A stretch of 64,000 nucleotides of DNA from contig CP136065.1 of the NCBI GenBank assembly GCA_032622095.1, positions 247,753,474 through 247,817,473 of the forward strand, written 5' to 3'. The notes under the pieces were generated by a model, which saw only the letters and a list, made by a program, of their open reading frames with translations, was not told where the DNA came from and made no database searches. Position numbers and translations under genes: made by a program. This DNA comes from Siphonodentalium dalli. Taxonomy: Eukaryota; Mollusca; Scaphopoda; Gadilida; Siphonodentaliidae. Positions 1 through 11,076 of this stretch are shown here, in pieces (within the stretch, counting starts at the first letter, position 1; every line of letters starts with the position of its first letter).

Positions 1-1626
1 TTTACACCCCAAAATCACCCTTCTATGATTCAATAAGTATTATGCAACACAAGATTCCATTTATAAAATCATTAAAGTAAGTAAGAACAGCATTATAATC
101 ATATGCTTTAAATATGCTGTTGGGACATAAGCATACTGATATATGAGAGAGAAATCACTTCTCCCTGGGACAAAAATAGGGAGAAGTGGCACATTTTAGG
201 GAGAAAATGTCTCCCAATTCACCCTCTAGGCTGGTCCCCAAGTGCTTGATTAGTCAATGGATATATGGCCCTGAGTTCTGCCTAGTCCTCGATCTTCCTC
301 TTCAGAGAATCATAATTATCTCCAGAAAACAGTTTGACCGTGAATATAGAATGGGTTTCATCAGTCCGGGAGTCAGTCTGAGCTCTGCATCTCATTCACA
401 CTGGTAACAGATATTGTCCATTCATTATTTTCCGATGTTATGGTCTTTCGAGTCCTTATGGGGGAGGGGGATAATCTGCTGTACACTTGTTTGTTAGCAA
501 TATATCACTGGTTATTGCCAAAATGTTTTTTGTACATGGGGAGGGGGGCAGAAAGCATGTACTCATTGATATTTTGAGACATTAATTTAAAATGTCTTAC
601 TTCTCGTATTCAAGAATATTTAGAAATTTTAAATTTCTATCAGTGGACATCTGTGTTCATCAATATATCCAACTGGACACCAGAGATGATCAATACAGAT
701 CAACACTGGCTAGAATTCTGAAGCCAATAATCACTTACGGACATCAATAGCTGATATACATCTAAAGACAGGGATGGGCAGCCGAGATCAATGCGGACTG
801 ATTGGGGGTAATGGAATGTCTGGGATGATAATTACATACAGGTAGCAATTTCTTCCCTAGTTATACTAAAAGAGACCAATTTCTCCCCAAGTCATACTAG
901 GCGAGAGTAATTCTTCCCAGAGTCAGACCAGTAATATGTAATTTCTTTGCCAAGCTAGAATGGTGGTGATGTCCTGTAATGGTTTGTAAGTGGTGCTGGT
1001 CAGTTCGAACACTGATTAGTGGTCATTCAAAATTTGCCTGATTTCAACATAAAACAAGAGCAATGCATTAGATTGAGGAATTATGGTAAACACTTGTAAC
1101 ATATAACTGGGCTGATGGGAATGTCTGAATAGGTTTGTGAGTGGTAGCTAAATGGACGTAGATAATTATCCGGAGCTTGAGTACTCTTTGCCTTGGGCAT
1201 CGTGATGGAAATGTCCGTGGACAGCTAGTTAAATGGATGGCACAAAAACAGCCAATTTCAGGATAGCTTCCAATGGTGGTTAGGAGTCCATCGAGAGTTC
1301 GTCAAACACATACTAAACAATCACTCGGTGCCGGACTATACCGCAGGGTATGAACAAGACAAACAGTATGATCAGAGATATGTCCTGGTCATGACAGACT
1401 GATGGAGTGGACAATACAGTACACTATGTCTTCTCAAAAAGATCTCAAAAGCATTAAGTTGCTTCATTATTTCTGCTACAACTACTACTCATTTGATATT
1501 ATTGATCACCAACAGTCATACTAAATTACTATGTGCTATTAAGGCAGTAAGCTTTTAACATTTTCAGAGTTACAGCGCTCAATATTATGGGCTTTAGGAT
1601 AAACAATTGTTGTTGATTTTGTTATA
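1..1626. other. Unassigned AT-rich DNA, no gene seen
   Basis: No coding region, RNA gene or full transposon is visible. Three small structures can be seen. A short hairpin at 156-188 has cacttctccct paired with agggagaagtg. A degenerate triplet of a roughly 33-bp unit (caatttctTCCC...agtcatact) lies at about 846-930. A scrap at about 1573-1600 (cagcgctcaatattatg) matches the 3' tail of the LINE piece at 42486-42620. Confidence 0.6.
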
Positions 1627-2081
1627 TTAAAGGTACTCAATCCGATCAGACGCTCCTATATTTCTTTGGCTTCGGGGGTTAAAAAATATTTGATTTGAGT
1701 CGAGGAACCCAGATCAGGGTGATCAGATATCAATTTGTGAAGTTTGTTATTTCTCGAGATGTGTAATACTATGTGGCCCAGAAACACGTGGTCAAACGGG
1801 GAAGATCTCGGACAAAATTGCGGATGAAGATGGATAACTCTAAAATCAAGTGGTAATACGGTCAAGTTTCATGATACTTTAGTGATAATACGGCCATATT
1901 TTGTTGAACAAAATATTGATAAATAACAAGTTTTGGGAAATTTGATACCATATCTGACAGTGGTTAGCATTATTTTGTTGCAATAAATCGATTCTGATAA
2001 CTAAAGTGTATTTTGAAGAAATGATGTTGATGTTGTATCTTGATGGTATGGGGACCGTCTGATCAGATTGAGTACCTTTAA
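1627..2081 (+). mobile_element. Family F MITE copy F1 (TTAA target)
   Basis: Bounded by TTAA on both sides (1627-1630 and 2078-2081), with inverted ends AGGTACTCAATCCGATCAGA and its complement ending in GAGTACCT. The interior shares long stretches with five other copies in the window, for example TTTCTTTGGCTTCGGGG, GAGTCGAGGAACCC and GGATAACTCTAAAATCAAGT. No coding capacity. TTAA duplication with AGG ends fits a Kolobok-like transposase. That assignment is inferred from termini only; piggyBac-like elements also use TTAA. Confidence 0.85.
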
Positions 2082-2739
2082 AAGTTTATTGCCTTGTAGA
2101 GATTAAGTTTAACAGTTGCTCTCGACTAATATGTGCCAACATTTTAGCACCTAAAATTGGTTATCTGAAAATATTTTTTTAAATCTGAAAGTCAAATTTA
2201 TAACTTAGCGAATTGTTCTTTGGAGAAGGCTGAGATCTTTTGATCAACATATGTGGCCATACTAATGGTAAAAATCTGGTTATGTGTGCTTTATTGTAGA
2301 AAATAACTAAATTTATTATTAAAATATATTGACATAATCTAAAATATTTTGTCATAAAACTAATCACTCACTGACCAGGCAACTATGGTCATATATTTTG
2401 AATAAGATTTCCATTTCATTTCTGAAAAAGTAACACTAGCTTTGACCACCGGAGTCATTCAAACCACGCCTTCCCTTATGGGGAAAAGCTTGACTTTCCA
2501 TCAAAGCTTGCAGAATGATTAAAAATGGCATCAACATATAATCGTGGAATGGTTGCTTCAGGTTATTCTTGTGTTTGTCCAGTAGATACTGTACAACTAC
2601 TGACCATCGGATACCAATCCCGAGGTATGTAGAAGACAGATAGGATAATCGTGTAAGTGCTGCTATGTGGCCGGCACCAGGCATACTGATGGAATAGGTG
2701 TCAGATGGGCTTATTAGTGGAAATCTCAGATTCATTAGA
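2082..2739. other. Unassigned AT-rich DNA
   Basis: No repeat shared with the rest of the window and no plausible coding frame was recognised. The 102-codon minus-strand open frame at 2436-2744 has no family resemblance I can see. Confidence 0.5.
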
Positions 2740-3310
2740 TTCATCCATCATATTGTTCAGACCATTTAGTATCCTGGTGCTTAAAGTGAGACAATCTATC
2801 CATAAAGTCTGAACCACTCCGTGTCCAAGAGTACTCATGGGTGTTAGGTTATCAATGAAGGGATCACAAGGGGAGACAATCCATCTATACGGTCCAGACC
2901 ATTCAGTGTCCTAAATCTCATGGGTTTCAGCTTATAATCAAAGAGATCATTGGGGAGACAACCTATCCATAAGGTCTGGACCACTCTGTGTCCCAGTACT
3001 CATGTGTGTTAGCAAGGGGAGACAACCTATCCATTTCATCCAGACCACTCTGTGTTCCAGTACTCATGAGTATTAACTAATCTTTGAAGGGATCGTAAGG
3101 GGAGATAATCTAGCCATAATATCCAGACATGTGTCCGGTACATTTAGTATATGGGTATTTTTTCAGGATTTAGTCGGAAATATGGCTTGTTGTCATTTAT
3201 CGGAAAGCTCGGTGTCAAAGGGATCAAAAGAGAGACAACCTATCCATAAAGGTCCAGACAGGACCTGCTGTCTGGTACAGTTAGTTTACACATTTCTGTT
3301 CCAGTCGAAC
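2740..3310 (+). repeat. Degenerate tandem repeat, about 90-115 bp unit
   Basis: At least five imperfect copies of a unit with the order 'agacaa(c/t)ctatccataa', 'ggtc(t/c)(g)gaccactc(t/c)gtgtcc', 'agtactcatg(g/t)gtgtta', 'gaagggatca(c)aagggga'. Copies start near 2790, 2874, 2955, 3016 and 3105. A final copy at about 3225-3265 is separated from the others by a fragment of family E. The copies differ in length and base sequence, so the array is old. Confidence 0.75.
3160..3212 (+). mobile_element. Family E fragment inside the tandem repeat
   Basis: About 53 bases match one arm of the family E palindrome (ttcaggatttagtcggaaat, atggcttgttg, then catttatcggaaagctc). Both TA-CAGTAATGC ends are missing. 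It interrupts the roughly 100-bp tandem repeat on either side, so it is an internal remnant of an inserted copy. Confidence 0.75.
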
Positions 3311-3407
3311 TGAATTGTTTGGGTTATTGTGGAATGTTGTCATTTCAGCTGCAAAGCCATACACAAAGTTGTTAGTTTTATTAGTTCAGGAAAGGCGGTG
3401 CAGAGGG

Positions 3408-3478
3408 TTAACCCTTTGATAATGGGAGCTGAGCTGGTGCAGCATTAAAGATCCTGCGCCAGTGCATTCTCTTAAGAA
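3408..3478 (+). mobile_element. Family D fragment (left end)
   Basis: Starts at TTAACCCTTTGATAATGGG and continues GAGCTGAGCTGGTGCAGCAT, the left end of family D as in the copies at 34445 and 37363. It stops at the inverted repeat that begins at 3479, so the rest was deleted or displaced. Confidence 0.75.
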
Positions 3479-3622
3479 ATGGGTGTTGATTTGCTTGAAT
3501 TCCATAGAGTATGGATGCAAGTTGGTCTGACATTTTGTGTGGACGCAAAAGCATTCCACACATAAAAATGTCAGACCAATTTGCATCCATACTCTATGGA
3601 ACTCAACGAAATCAACATCCAT
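3479..3622. repeat. 144-bp foldback element with about 64-bp arms
   Basis: The left arm (atgggtgttgat...ttccatagagtatggatgca...gtctgacattttgtgtgga) is mirrored by the right arm (tccacaca...atgtcagacc...tgcatccatactctatgga...atcaacatccat), with a loop of about 10 bases near 3545-3555. Relics of the same sequence occur at about 4128-4150 and about 4656x10 (46575-46600). No coding capacity. Probably a small MITE inserted next to or into a family D copy. Confidence 0.8.
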
Positions 3623-3669
3623 TACTTATATTTACACTCAACCAAGTCAACTGGCAGATTAGAAGAGCA

Positions 3670-4079
3670 TTAACCCTTTACCCAACAGAAGGGCCCTGTG
3701 CCAATGCATTCTCTTATATATGAGAGTCGACCATAGGTCGCCTCGCATATATAAGAGAATGCATTGGCTTAACACATTAAAAATTATAAAATTGTTAAAG
3801 AATGTAAGAAAAAATGGTAAAAAGTGTTAAAAACAGATTTTTGTTATGCCAATGCATTCTCTTATATATGCGAGGCGACCTATGGTCGACTCGCATATAT
3901 AAGAGAATGCATTGGCACAGGGCATAACTGTAACTATCACAATGTGGTCAAGGAGCCGGTTCCAATGATATCCATATTTGTATGGTTCTATTGAGACAGA
4001 CCGAAGATATTTTAGGCTGTTGAAGCTTTATTTGGCCGGTTTTGGCCAGTTTTGGCCGGTTTGTTGGGTAAAGGGTTAA
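3670..4079 (+). mobile_element. Family A MITE copy A1 (piggyBac-like, TTAA target)
   Basis: TTAA sites flank 17-bp terminal inverted repeats CCCTTTACCCAACAGAA and its near complement ending TTGGGTAAAGGG. Inside are two 68-bp hairpins (near 3700-3766 and 3848-3916). Each is made of arms GCCAATGCATTCTCTTATAT and complement around a centre reading GTCGACCATAGGTCGCC in the first and its complement in the second. An A/T-rich spacer separates them. A unique 140-bp right segment follows, with a short TTTGGCCGGT repeat expansion specific to this copy. TTAA target plus CCC ends is typical of piggyBac-type elements; that superfamily call is inferred. Six copies occur in this window. Confidence 0.92.
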
Positions 4080-4229
4080 GCGCCCATTTCTAACATTATT
4101 CTCATGACTTGATGAAAGTTGTGTCTACACACAAATGGATGCAAGTTGGAGGAACACACATAATATTCCCCAACAAAATAGATAATTTTAGGATAGGTCT
4201 ATGTTTCTAAGCACCTAACTTTATAGTAG

Positions 4230-5570
4230 CTCAACATGGGAATTAACACTCTCTTTACTAGGTGCTGTGGTATTATGTTGATCTACATAAATGCTACACT
4301 GCATACTGCAAATAATATTTTGATCAACGGCATTCTTAGGAGTGTATAGCATAAAACTTCTCACATCGGTGACAGTCATACAAGGTATCACAAGGTAACA
4401 CAGCATGTGTAAAGTCCTACAGTAGTCTTCACAATTGACAAACAAAATTGTGGAAATTTTATATTTGACCGAATAGTTTTTTATTAATTTGGTGAAAAGT
4501 TTTGGCAACTTGGTGCCAACTTAGTTGTATGTTCATAGGGGAGGGGGTGCTACCCTACAGTAGTCTTAACCTGATCTGAATTAACACGACAACGAATTTA
4601 ACATTTTAAAAAACCATAGTCAAAATACCAGGGGTTGTATATATTAACACTTCTTACAACAGTGGCAGTCACCCAAAGGGAACTCGGCATGTGTAATCAT
4701 ATCTGTGCACATTTTAACCGCATGAAAATACACACAATATTACACAAAATGCATTAAGTGTGCACCCAGGATGACAATAATTAATTAATCTAAATATCAA
4801 ATGATGTAAAACCACCAAACCGAGTCTCAAAAAACCCAAAAGGAATTAAAATAGTTGATTCGTCTAACCACTAGAACTCCCATTTCAATTTGTAAGCAAT
4901 TATTCATAGTGACAGCTATTTGCACAATTAATATTGGCTTTCTGAAGGTGTATGATAAACTCTAATATATAAAGGTAATCATGGGATAATCTGTTCTGCA
5001 TCACCTCAGATTTCCAGATGCTTTTAGCAGAGAAATAACTTATGGATTCCCATTCAATCATTTTAGTGGATGTCGAGATAATAAGTTCAACATTCAGCAC
5101 CAAAGTTTCTTTCTTGAACTTATTAGCTGGATGTTCCTAGAAATGAATGAATGGGAATAAAGTAACCACCCAACAGCGAGTATCCAATTATCAAAAGGCC
5201 ACACTGCATGCTGTCAAAATTAATCTTTTAATCAACATAATGCCTGGGAGTGTATATCATAAAACTTCTCACATAGGTGACAGTCATACAAGGTGACACA
5301 GCATGTGTAATGATATCTATGCACACCCTCACCACATGAAAATAGACACAATATTACACAAAATGCATTAAGTGTGCGCCCAGGATCGCAATAATTATAC
5401 TAAATATCAACTGATGTAAAACCGCTGAACCGAGCCTGTAAAAAACCTAATGCAATTTGGTTGTATTCATCTAACCACTAGAAACTCCCATTTCAATTTG
5501 TAGGCTATTATTTGTCATGACAGCTACGAGCACCATTACTGGCTTTCTGGCTGTGTATGATATCTTTAAT
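4230..5570 (+). repeat. Diverged direct segmental duplication
   Basis: About 4640-4965 and 5255-5570 are diverged copies of one sequence. Shared blocks include cacacaatattacacaaaatg, cattaagtgtgc(a/g)cccaggat, ctaaatatcaa(a/c)tgatgtaa, ctaaccactagaa and ctcccatttcaatttgta. A third, partial copy of the leading portion (gtatatcataaaacttctca...gacagtcatacaagg) is at about 4330-4400, matching 5250-5300. This is a tandem duplication of a unit of about 0.6 kb or more. No coding signal. Confidence 0.8.
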
Positions 5571-6925
5571 TCCAAAGAAAGTGAAAGCCCATTTAAATTT
5601 CTATTCAAAAATGAACAAATTATGACAATTATTGAATTTTTACAGTTTCTATTGAGCGTGAATATTGGTTTCACGTTATTGAATCACGTCGATGAATGGC
5701 CAGACACTTTAAGTGTTCTAAGTTATTAGAGGTAAAGTATCGATGGCAAAGAAATCCGTAATTACATCACATTCAGAAAGACGCTTCATCAGAGCCGTAT
5801 TGTGATACGAGATCTTGAGTGCTGGTCCAATCGACTGGTCCGAGTGAATAGCTTATATAGTTCCACCACTTGTACCACGTCGGTAACATGGTACTTGTTC
5901 CATAGAGCTGTTCCAGGGCCGAGATTTCTCAATCGGCAATTCTTGTTAATTCTGTAAAGGAACATGTACGCAGGAAATTGACATTTTAACAAGCTAGCAC
6001 ATTTTATCAGTCAGTAAAATGAAAGCTCAGCAGACAAACTGCACCCTAAATGAATACGCGTCACAAACGCAATGCTCAGAGGTTAGATTAAAGGTCTATG
6101 CAGTGACATTGCAGTCCTTCCCAGGAGATGGGAGCGATTTCTCTCGCAATTTTCAATTCACGGGTGCTAAAATTTGCACTCGTCCCTCTTCTCAAAATAC
6201 TTATGGAGACTGTAATTGTTGGTACAATAGTGAACTATTTTAAGGTTTATTGACATCTCAGTTCAATTATGGCACATTAAAGTGTAACTGGACATAGGTC
6301 TATTCCACAAAGACATTTTGTTTGAGAAAAAAAAACAACATACGATAATAGTATGGGCGCAATATTACACACATCAAATGAATTACGGGAGGAAATAAAT
6401 GCTCTCGCTGTATTTTCCTCATGGGAAGGACTGCCTATGGTAGTTTTTTTTCATTTTCAGTTGTTTTTTCTTGAATGCTCATTTATTAGCAATATATCTA
6501 TGGTACAAGTTCGAATGGAAATATTCCACATATATTTTTATATCCATCTTTCTAAATTACAAATATTATAATTTGGTGATTTAAAATAAGCCTTTAAGAT
6601 TTTAATTATGGCATCCTGACCTTCCTCATTCCATGCTTCGATTTGTTTTAATTTTGGTACACCTTCTTCGGGCATGCAAAAACAACAGAGAGGAACATAG
6701 GAGCCCATTTTTTTCTCTAATGAGGTAATTTCCATTTCTTCAGCAAAACCAGAGATATTAGACTGAATAAATATCTCTGGTAACTTGGTAAGACTTTCAA
6801 AAACATACAAGTCAACAGTATTTCACATATCTACAGACCAGTTTTGATCCCAGGAGCTGTGGCAGGAATGTGACAAAATCGAGAATAACTAGATGTTTTT
6901 TTAGGCTACAAACCTCTATGGGTCT
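5571..6925. other. Unassigned DNA
   Basis: No repeat family or gene recognised. The open frame at 6019-6243 (74 codons) and the minus frame at 6538-6810 (90 codons) show no domain I know, lack visible splice-compatible neighbours, and are within the range expected by chance. Confidence 0.5.
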
Positions 6926-7172
6926 TTAACCCTTTCTATAATAAATACTCATTGATGAGTAGTTCCTTTAGGAAATGTTCAGATAATAAATTAAACAAAC
7001 GACCATACTTATTATCTAAACATTTCCATCTGATAAATAGGATTCCTTCTGTGCTTGTATTATCTGTTGTCAGCTTATTTTTACTAAACATTCCTAGATG
7101 AAATAATAGACTCTTCCAATGTATAGTCTTATAACTGAGTACGGAGAATCCATTTAGTATAGAGAGGGTTAA
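6926..7172 (+). mobile_element. Family C MITE copy C1 (piggyBac-like, TTAA target)
   Basis: The most complete family C copy: 247 bp between TTAA at 6926-6929 and TTAA at 7169-7172. Ends read CCCTTTCTATAATAAAT and ATTTAGTATAGAGAGGG. An internal inverted pair, aggaaatgttcagataata and tattatctaaacatttcc, gives it a foldback core. Partial copies are spread through the window. No coding capacity. CCC ends with TTAA duplication suggest mobilisation by the same kind of transposase as A and D. Confidence 0.9.
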
Positions 7173-7429
7173 AGTGATGAATGGGGGTGATTGAATGGGA
7201 ATAGAGAATACAGTCATCATGTATTTTTAAATCCAAATTGGTAGCAATCGAGTTCATTCTCATATATTAATAAATGTCTCCCGAATAAGGTGGCTATATT
7301 TGATTGGTGGCTTTTTTAGAAATAACAAATTTGAGTCTGGGAACAACAATTGAATCAAACTTTGCTTCCAACTGCATATGTTAACTATTTCTGAATCATG
7401 AAATGACTGGGCCCAGATTCTCAAAAGGG

Positions 7430-7680
7430 GCCATAACTGCGGTAAATATAGGTGGACAGAACCCAAATTTGAACTTGACCTGTATTTTCATATGAGTAAT
7501 CCATATACCAAATTTGAAACAATCAGATAACTAAAACTAAAGTTATCACCCGGATGCCAAAATAATCGGCAAATTCTTAATTTGACAAGGACAATAACTC
7601 TGGTAAAAAATGGCAGACTGAACCCAAATTCGAAGTTGACTTTTATTTTCATGTATGTAAACACATACAATTACATGTTT
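7430..7680 (+). repeat. Dispersed 'ggccataactg' repeat, two tandem units
   Basis: Two diverged units run from 'cataactgcggtaaatat' and 'caataactctggtaaaaaat', each continuing with '(g)gacagaacccaaattt', 'gaacttgacctgtatttt', 'ataccaaatttgaa' and 'agttatcacccgga'. The same family forms three units at 54840-55440. A very similar repeat is widespread in marine invertebrate genomes (from general knowledge, not searched). No protein is encoded. Confidence 0.75.
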
Positions 7681-7757
7681 GAGAAATTGTCAGAATGATT
7701 TCAATTCAGCATTGAAATTGAACCCCACATCTTGTTTATTTACGCTAAAATTGTCCC

Positions 7758-7830
7758 GATCAACCCTTCCATGACAGGAGCTTCCTGAAATTTGTGAAAA
7801 CCCTGTTCCAATGCATTCTCTTATATATGC
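7758..7830 (-). mobile_element. Family D fragment
   Basis: Reads tcaacccttccatgacagga, gcttcctgaaat, then gaaaaccctgttccaatgca. This is the reverse orientation of the right end of family D, truncated after the start of the internal hairpin (ttctcttatatatgcga). Confidence 0.75.
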
Positions 7831-7925
7831 GAATGTGATGGCCAGTGTGATTGTAATATTGATTATTAGTTGAATGCTACAATCTTTCCGTGGTACCTGG
7901 ATACTCATTTATCAGCTTGATTCTT

Positions 7926-8058
7926 AAGAAATGACTTGAAGATCGATTGTGGATTTTGACCGGTAGAGTAATTGAACAAAGTGTGTGTATCCCGTCACAC
8001 AAACTCACTCTGCCGATCAAAACCAATGACCCCAATTGATCTTCAAGTCATTCCTTAT
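7926..8058. repeat. 133-bp imperfect foldback sequence
   Basis: The left arm (aagaaatgacttgaagatcg, attttgaccgg, tagagt) mirrors the right arm (actctgccg, atcaaaacc, ttgatcttcaagtcattcct) with a central stretch of about 25 bases (gtgtgtatcccgtcacac). Only one copy is in the window. Likely a single MITE copy or a relic of one. Confidence 0.7.
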
Positions 8059-9451
8059 AATCATATTATACCAGTACATTTTAATAGATCATTAATAACA
8101 TGAACAACTTTTTAAAACTACCAAAACAATTGTAAGTAACATATTGTTCAAATTCCAAAACAATCTCCCAAAAGGGCATGCATATGATTGGCTTGAAGTG
8201 ACGTAGGTGATTCATCAGTTTTTATGAAGTGGAGGCTGCAGTTATTGGTTGATGAACCTCGGAAATGTTTGTGTAAACTGAATGGCGATTTGTACTGATC
8301 TTTACGGGCGCTAATTGTGTGAATGTAGAGGGTGTGTGATTATACTGAAATATATATATCTTTAGCTATCAGTGTTCAAAATATTATGTACAAAGAGTTC
8401 CAACATGGTGGGAAATACCCTGCCCTTGCTGATTTCAGCAAGTATCATCTGAATATTGCAATATTCAACATTTTATATCAAATTCTATTGTGATTAAATT
8501 TCATTTTTGAGTACACTAAAATTTTAGCTGTCATAAAGTGTCAAGATGACATATAGAACTCAGCTTACCATGTGATTTCTTGTCCAATTGATTTCTCCTT
8601 ACTTAGGTCTTGTGTAGCTCTGTGTACCAGTTGTGTTATTGCTTCCAGTACTTGGTGCATTTGGGCCTCAGACACAACTTCTTAATCAGCGTTCTATATT
8701 CACTTTCTTTGTTAATCTATAATGGAGATTGTTAGCAGGAAGTTGACATTTTAGAAACCTTAGGTGACACTCCACAGATTCTAAAGGAATGGCTGCAGGA
8801 ATAAGGGGGGGGGGGCATCAATTCATTGAACAATAACTCAAATGTGAACTCACAAGACATACATATTTTTTCCCGAACATAGACTCCTATGTTGTCTGTT
8901 TTAAAAACTTGTTTTCATGCAGATGACAAATTTTAGGTGCTAAAAAGTCATGCCGGTGTCTGGAGCCACTGTTTCGCAGAAATTGCTACTACTTGACACT
9001 GGTGGGGTCAAGGTCACACGAAACAATATTTTACAAAACTCAAAGACATCCTCTAAAAATCCACAAATTCATAACTAACCTTCTCCCAATAAACAGTATG
9101 CCACACCATGGTGTCAGAAAACACTGGTACTCTATTCTAAGAAATTTACCCCTACTGATCATTAAAAACTGTGAAGTGTCACCTTAGCGCAATGGAAGGT
9201 AAGAAATCAAGGGGAAATTAAAAGCTCAGTGAACAGAAGCAGGCATCTAAAGTCAAGTGAGGTAGCCCAGAGAGTCTGGATTTGAAGCAGAAGGAGGGGT
9301 GACCAACTTCAGCTAATTTCATGTCACATATCTTCAGTGAATCCAAAATTGGCAAACATTATTCTTTTCATTTAAAAAGGCATAAACTTTACATTAAATA
9401 TTGGTTCAATATCAAAGATCAATCTCAATCTATTCTTATACCTGAAATTTA
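8059..9451. other. Unassigned DNA
   Basis: No gene or repeated family recognised. Contains an 11-G run at 8805-8815. Open frame 8993-9187 (64 codons) is not recognisable. Confidence 0.5.
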
Positions 9452-9638
9452 GGAGATAAACGTACTCTGATGGGTTGGGTATTTGGGGATTCGAGCATGA
9501 ATACAGTTTGTGATGCTGGTAGTTTATGAACGAGCTGAGCTGGCTTGCAGGCGAGTTTACAAACTGTTTTCATGCTCAAATCAAAGAATATCCAATGGAA
9601 CCTGATGGAACCTGATGGAACAAGGTAAATTTATCTCC
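9452..9638. mobile_element. Palindromic element, family M
   Basis: Inverted ends GGAGATAAACGTACTCTG and GGAGATAAATTTACC lead into inverted internal blocks GAGCATGAATACAGTTTGT and ACAAACTGTTTTCATGCTC. The right arm contains a doubled aacctgatgg unit. A related half element is at about 21546-21640 (gagataaacctactctg, then gatttgagcttcaaaacagt). The flanks are too diverged to call a target duplication. Confidence 0.7.
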
Positions 9639-9800
9639 AATGTAATTCAATCCACCAAACAAATTGAAAGAAATTGCACTAAATGCGCTTTTTATTGGTA
9701 TTACATGCCTTGAAATGAGATATCCTTGATCGGTGATCAAATCTGGGTACTTTTAAATGGGTTTTCTCAGAACTGCGCCGTAACAACTTCCTGTCAAAGG

Positions 9801-9946
9801 TACAGTAATGTCCTAATTATTTGACTTCTTAACCACAGCAGAATTATGGGTAACTTTTCAGGATTCCATATTTCCGACTAAATCCTGAAAAGTTACCCAT
9901 AATTCTGCTGTGGTTAAGGAGTCGATTACTTAAGAGCATTACTGTA
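9801..9946. mobile_element. Family E MITE copy E1, centre deleted
   Basis: TA flanks on both sides enclose CAGTAATGTCCTAATTATTT and its complement ending AGCATTACTG. The arms carry ttaaccacagcagaattatg and gggtaacttttcagga. The copy is 146 bp against 217 bp for full copies. The missing part is the palindrome centre, the usual site of deletion in foldback DNA. TA duplication with CAG ends suggests a Tc1/mariner or pogo-type mobiliser (inferred). Confidence 0.88.
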
Positions 9947-10891
9947 TAGTAAACATATGTGAGCAGTTGACTCGATTACTCAACTCCTGGCTGCATGGTG
10001 ACATTTCACACTCATTGTCATGATGCGGTGCTCCATTAAAAATGTTTTAACTGATCATCGGTCGATGCTGGTGAATCGAAAACTAAAGTTAGCAACTATC
10101 GATCAATCAGAATGCATGTTTCAGACACAAATATTCAACTTGAATTACAATTCCAATGATGCTGTTGTAGTGGGTGAAATTACCAAATGTCAGCATCAAT
10201 TGTTTGTTGGATTCTATGGTATTTAGTTTGTTATATTTATTTATTTATTCAAATGGTGAAGAGATTTATCTCAGATAGGGGAACAAGGCATGATTTTAAG
10301 AGTGGTATCAAGGGTGTAGGTTTGGCCATTTGGGGGGGGGGGTGACCTTGTTAGTTTTGGACATGCCCAGTCTCAGACCACTGCATGAGAGTTTGGAGAT
10401 ATTGATCCTACATGTTGCGTGACTACTGAGATTTCATTGATTGAATGTCACTAATGGAGCCTTGGTTGGACATCCTAATTAGAGGGTCAATGCAGGGATG
10501 AATGGCAGATTATAGGGGAGATAACCATCTACATGGGGACATATCACCCAAACACATGCCAAACCATATGCACCAATGTACTCCAAGGTCGTCATACAGA
10601 GATAAAATAACTTAACCTCCAGTGTTTTAGATTGTTTAGTACATAATATGAATTAAATAGAAGCATAATAAAATATCCTATGATAGAGACAAAGAGATTC
10701 TACCAAGGATACTTCTTGATATACCCTCACTCAATTTAATAGTGGGCACAGGTCAAATTCCTAAAATAATGGTTGCAATATCTGTGTGGATGGACAGAAA
10801 ATAAGTGTTTAGATAAAATAAGCAAATCAATAACTAGATAACATGAAATAACATTGTCATTGGATGCTCTATTAAGAGCATGGCAAACATA
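9947..10891. other. Unassigned DNA
   Basis: No gene recognised. Contains a G run at about 10331-10341. The 68-codon frame at 10020-10226 has no visible homology. Confidence 0.5.
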
Positions 10892-11076
10892 TATAGTATG
10901 GGAGGCCAAATTCACATTTATTAGGGAATTACACTTAAGCGTAAATGTATTACGCTTATTTTGAAAGTGTAATTTGCTCAAATATGCATAAGCGTTATTC
11001 ATTTTCGCTTAACCGTAATTCATTTACTCTTAGGCATAATTCTGTAATAAATGTGAATTTGGCCTCACATACTATA
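10892..11076. mobile_element. Palindromic MITE, family I
   Basis: About 185 bp with long terminal inverted repeats: TATAGTATGGGAGGCCAAAT then TCACATTTATTA on the left, and TAATAAATGTGAATTTGGCC then TCACATACTATA on the right. The core is rich in near-palindromic (A/T)AAGCG(T/A)AA blocks. A TA flank is likely. The core resembles the sequence just right of the assembly gap at 45992-46040 (gcgcttaagcgaaataag). Confidence 0.82.

Noticed and set aside
3700-3766. Family A hairpins as rho-independent terminators or microRNA precursors
   Set aside because: They occur twice in every copy of a TTAA-bounded mobile element, and no transcription evidence is available from sequence alone. A small-RNA role is left as a testable idea only.
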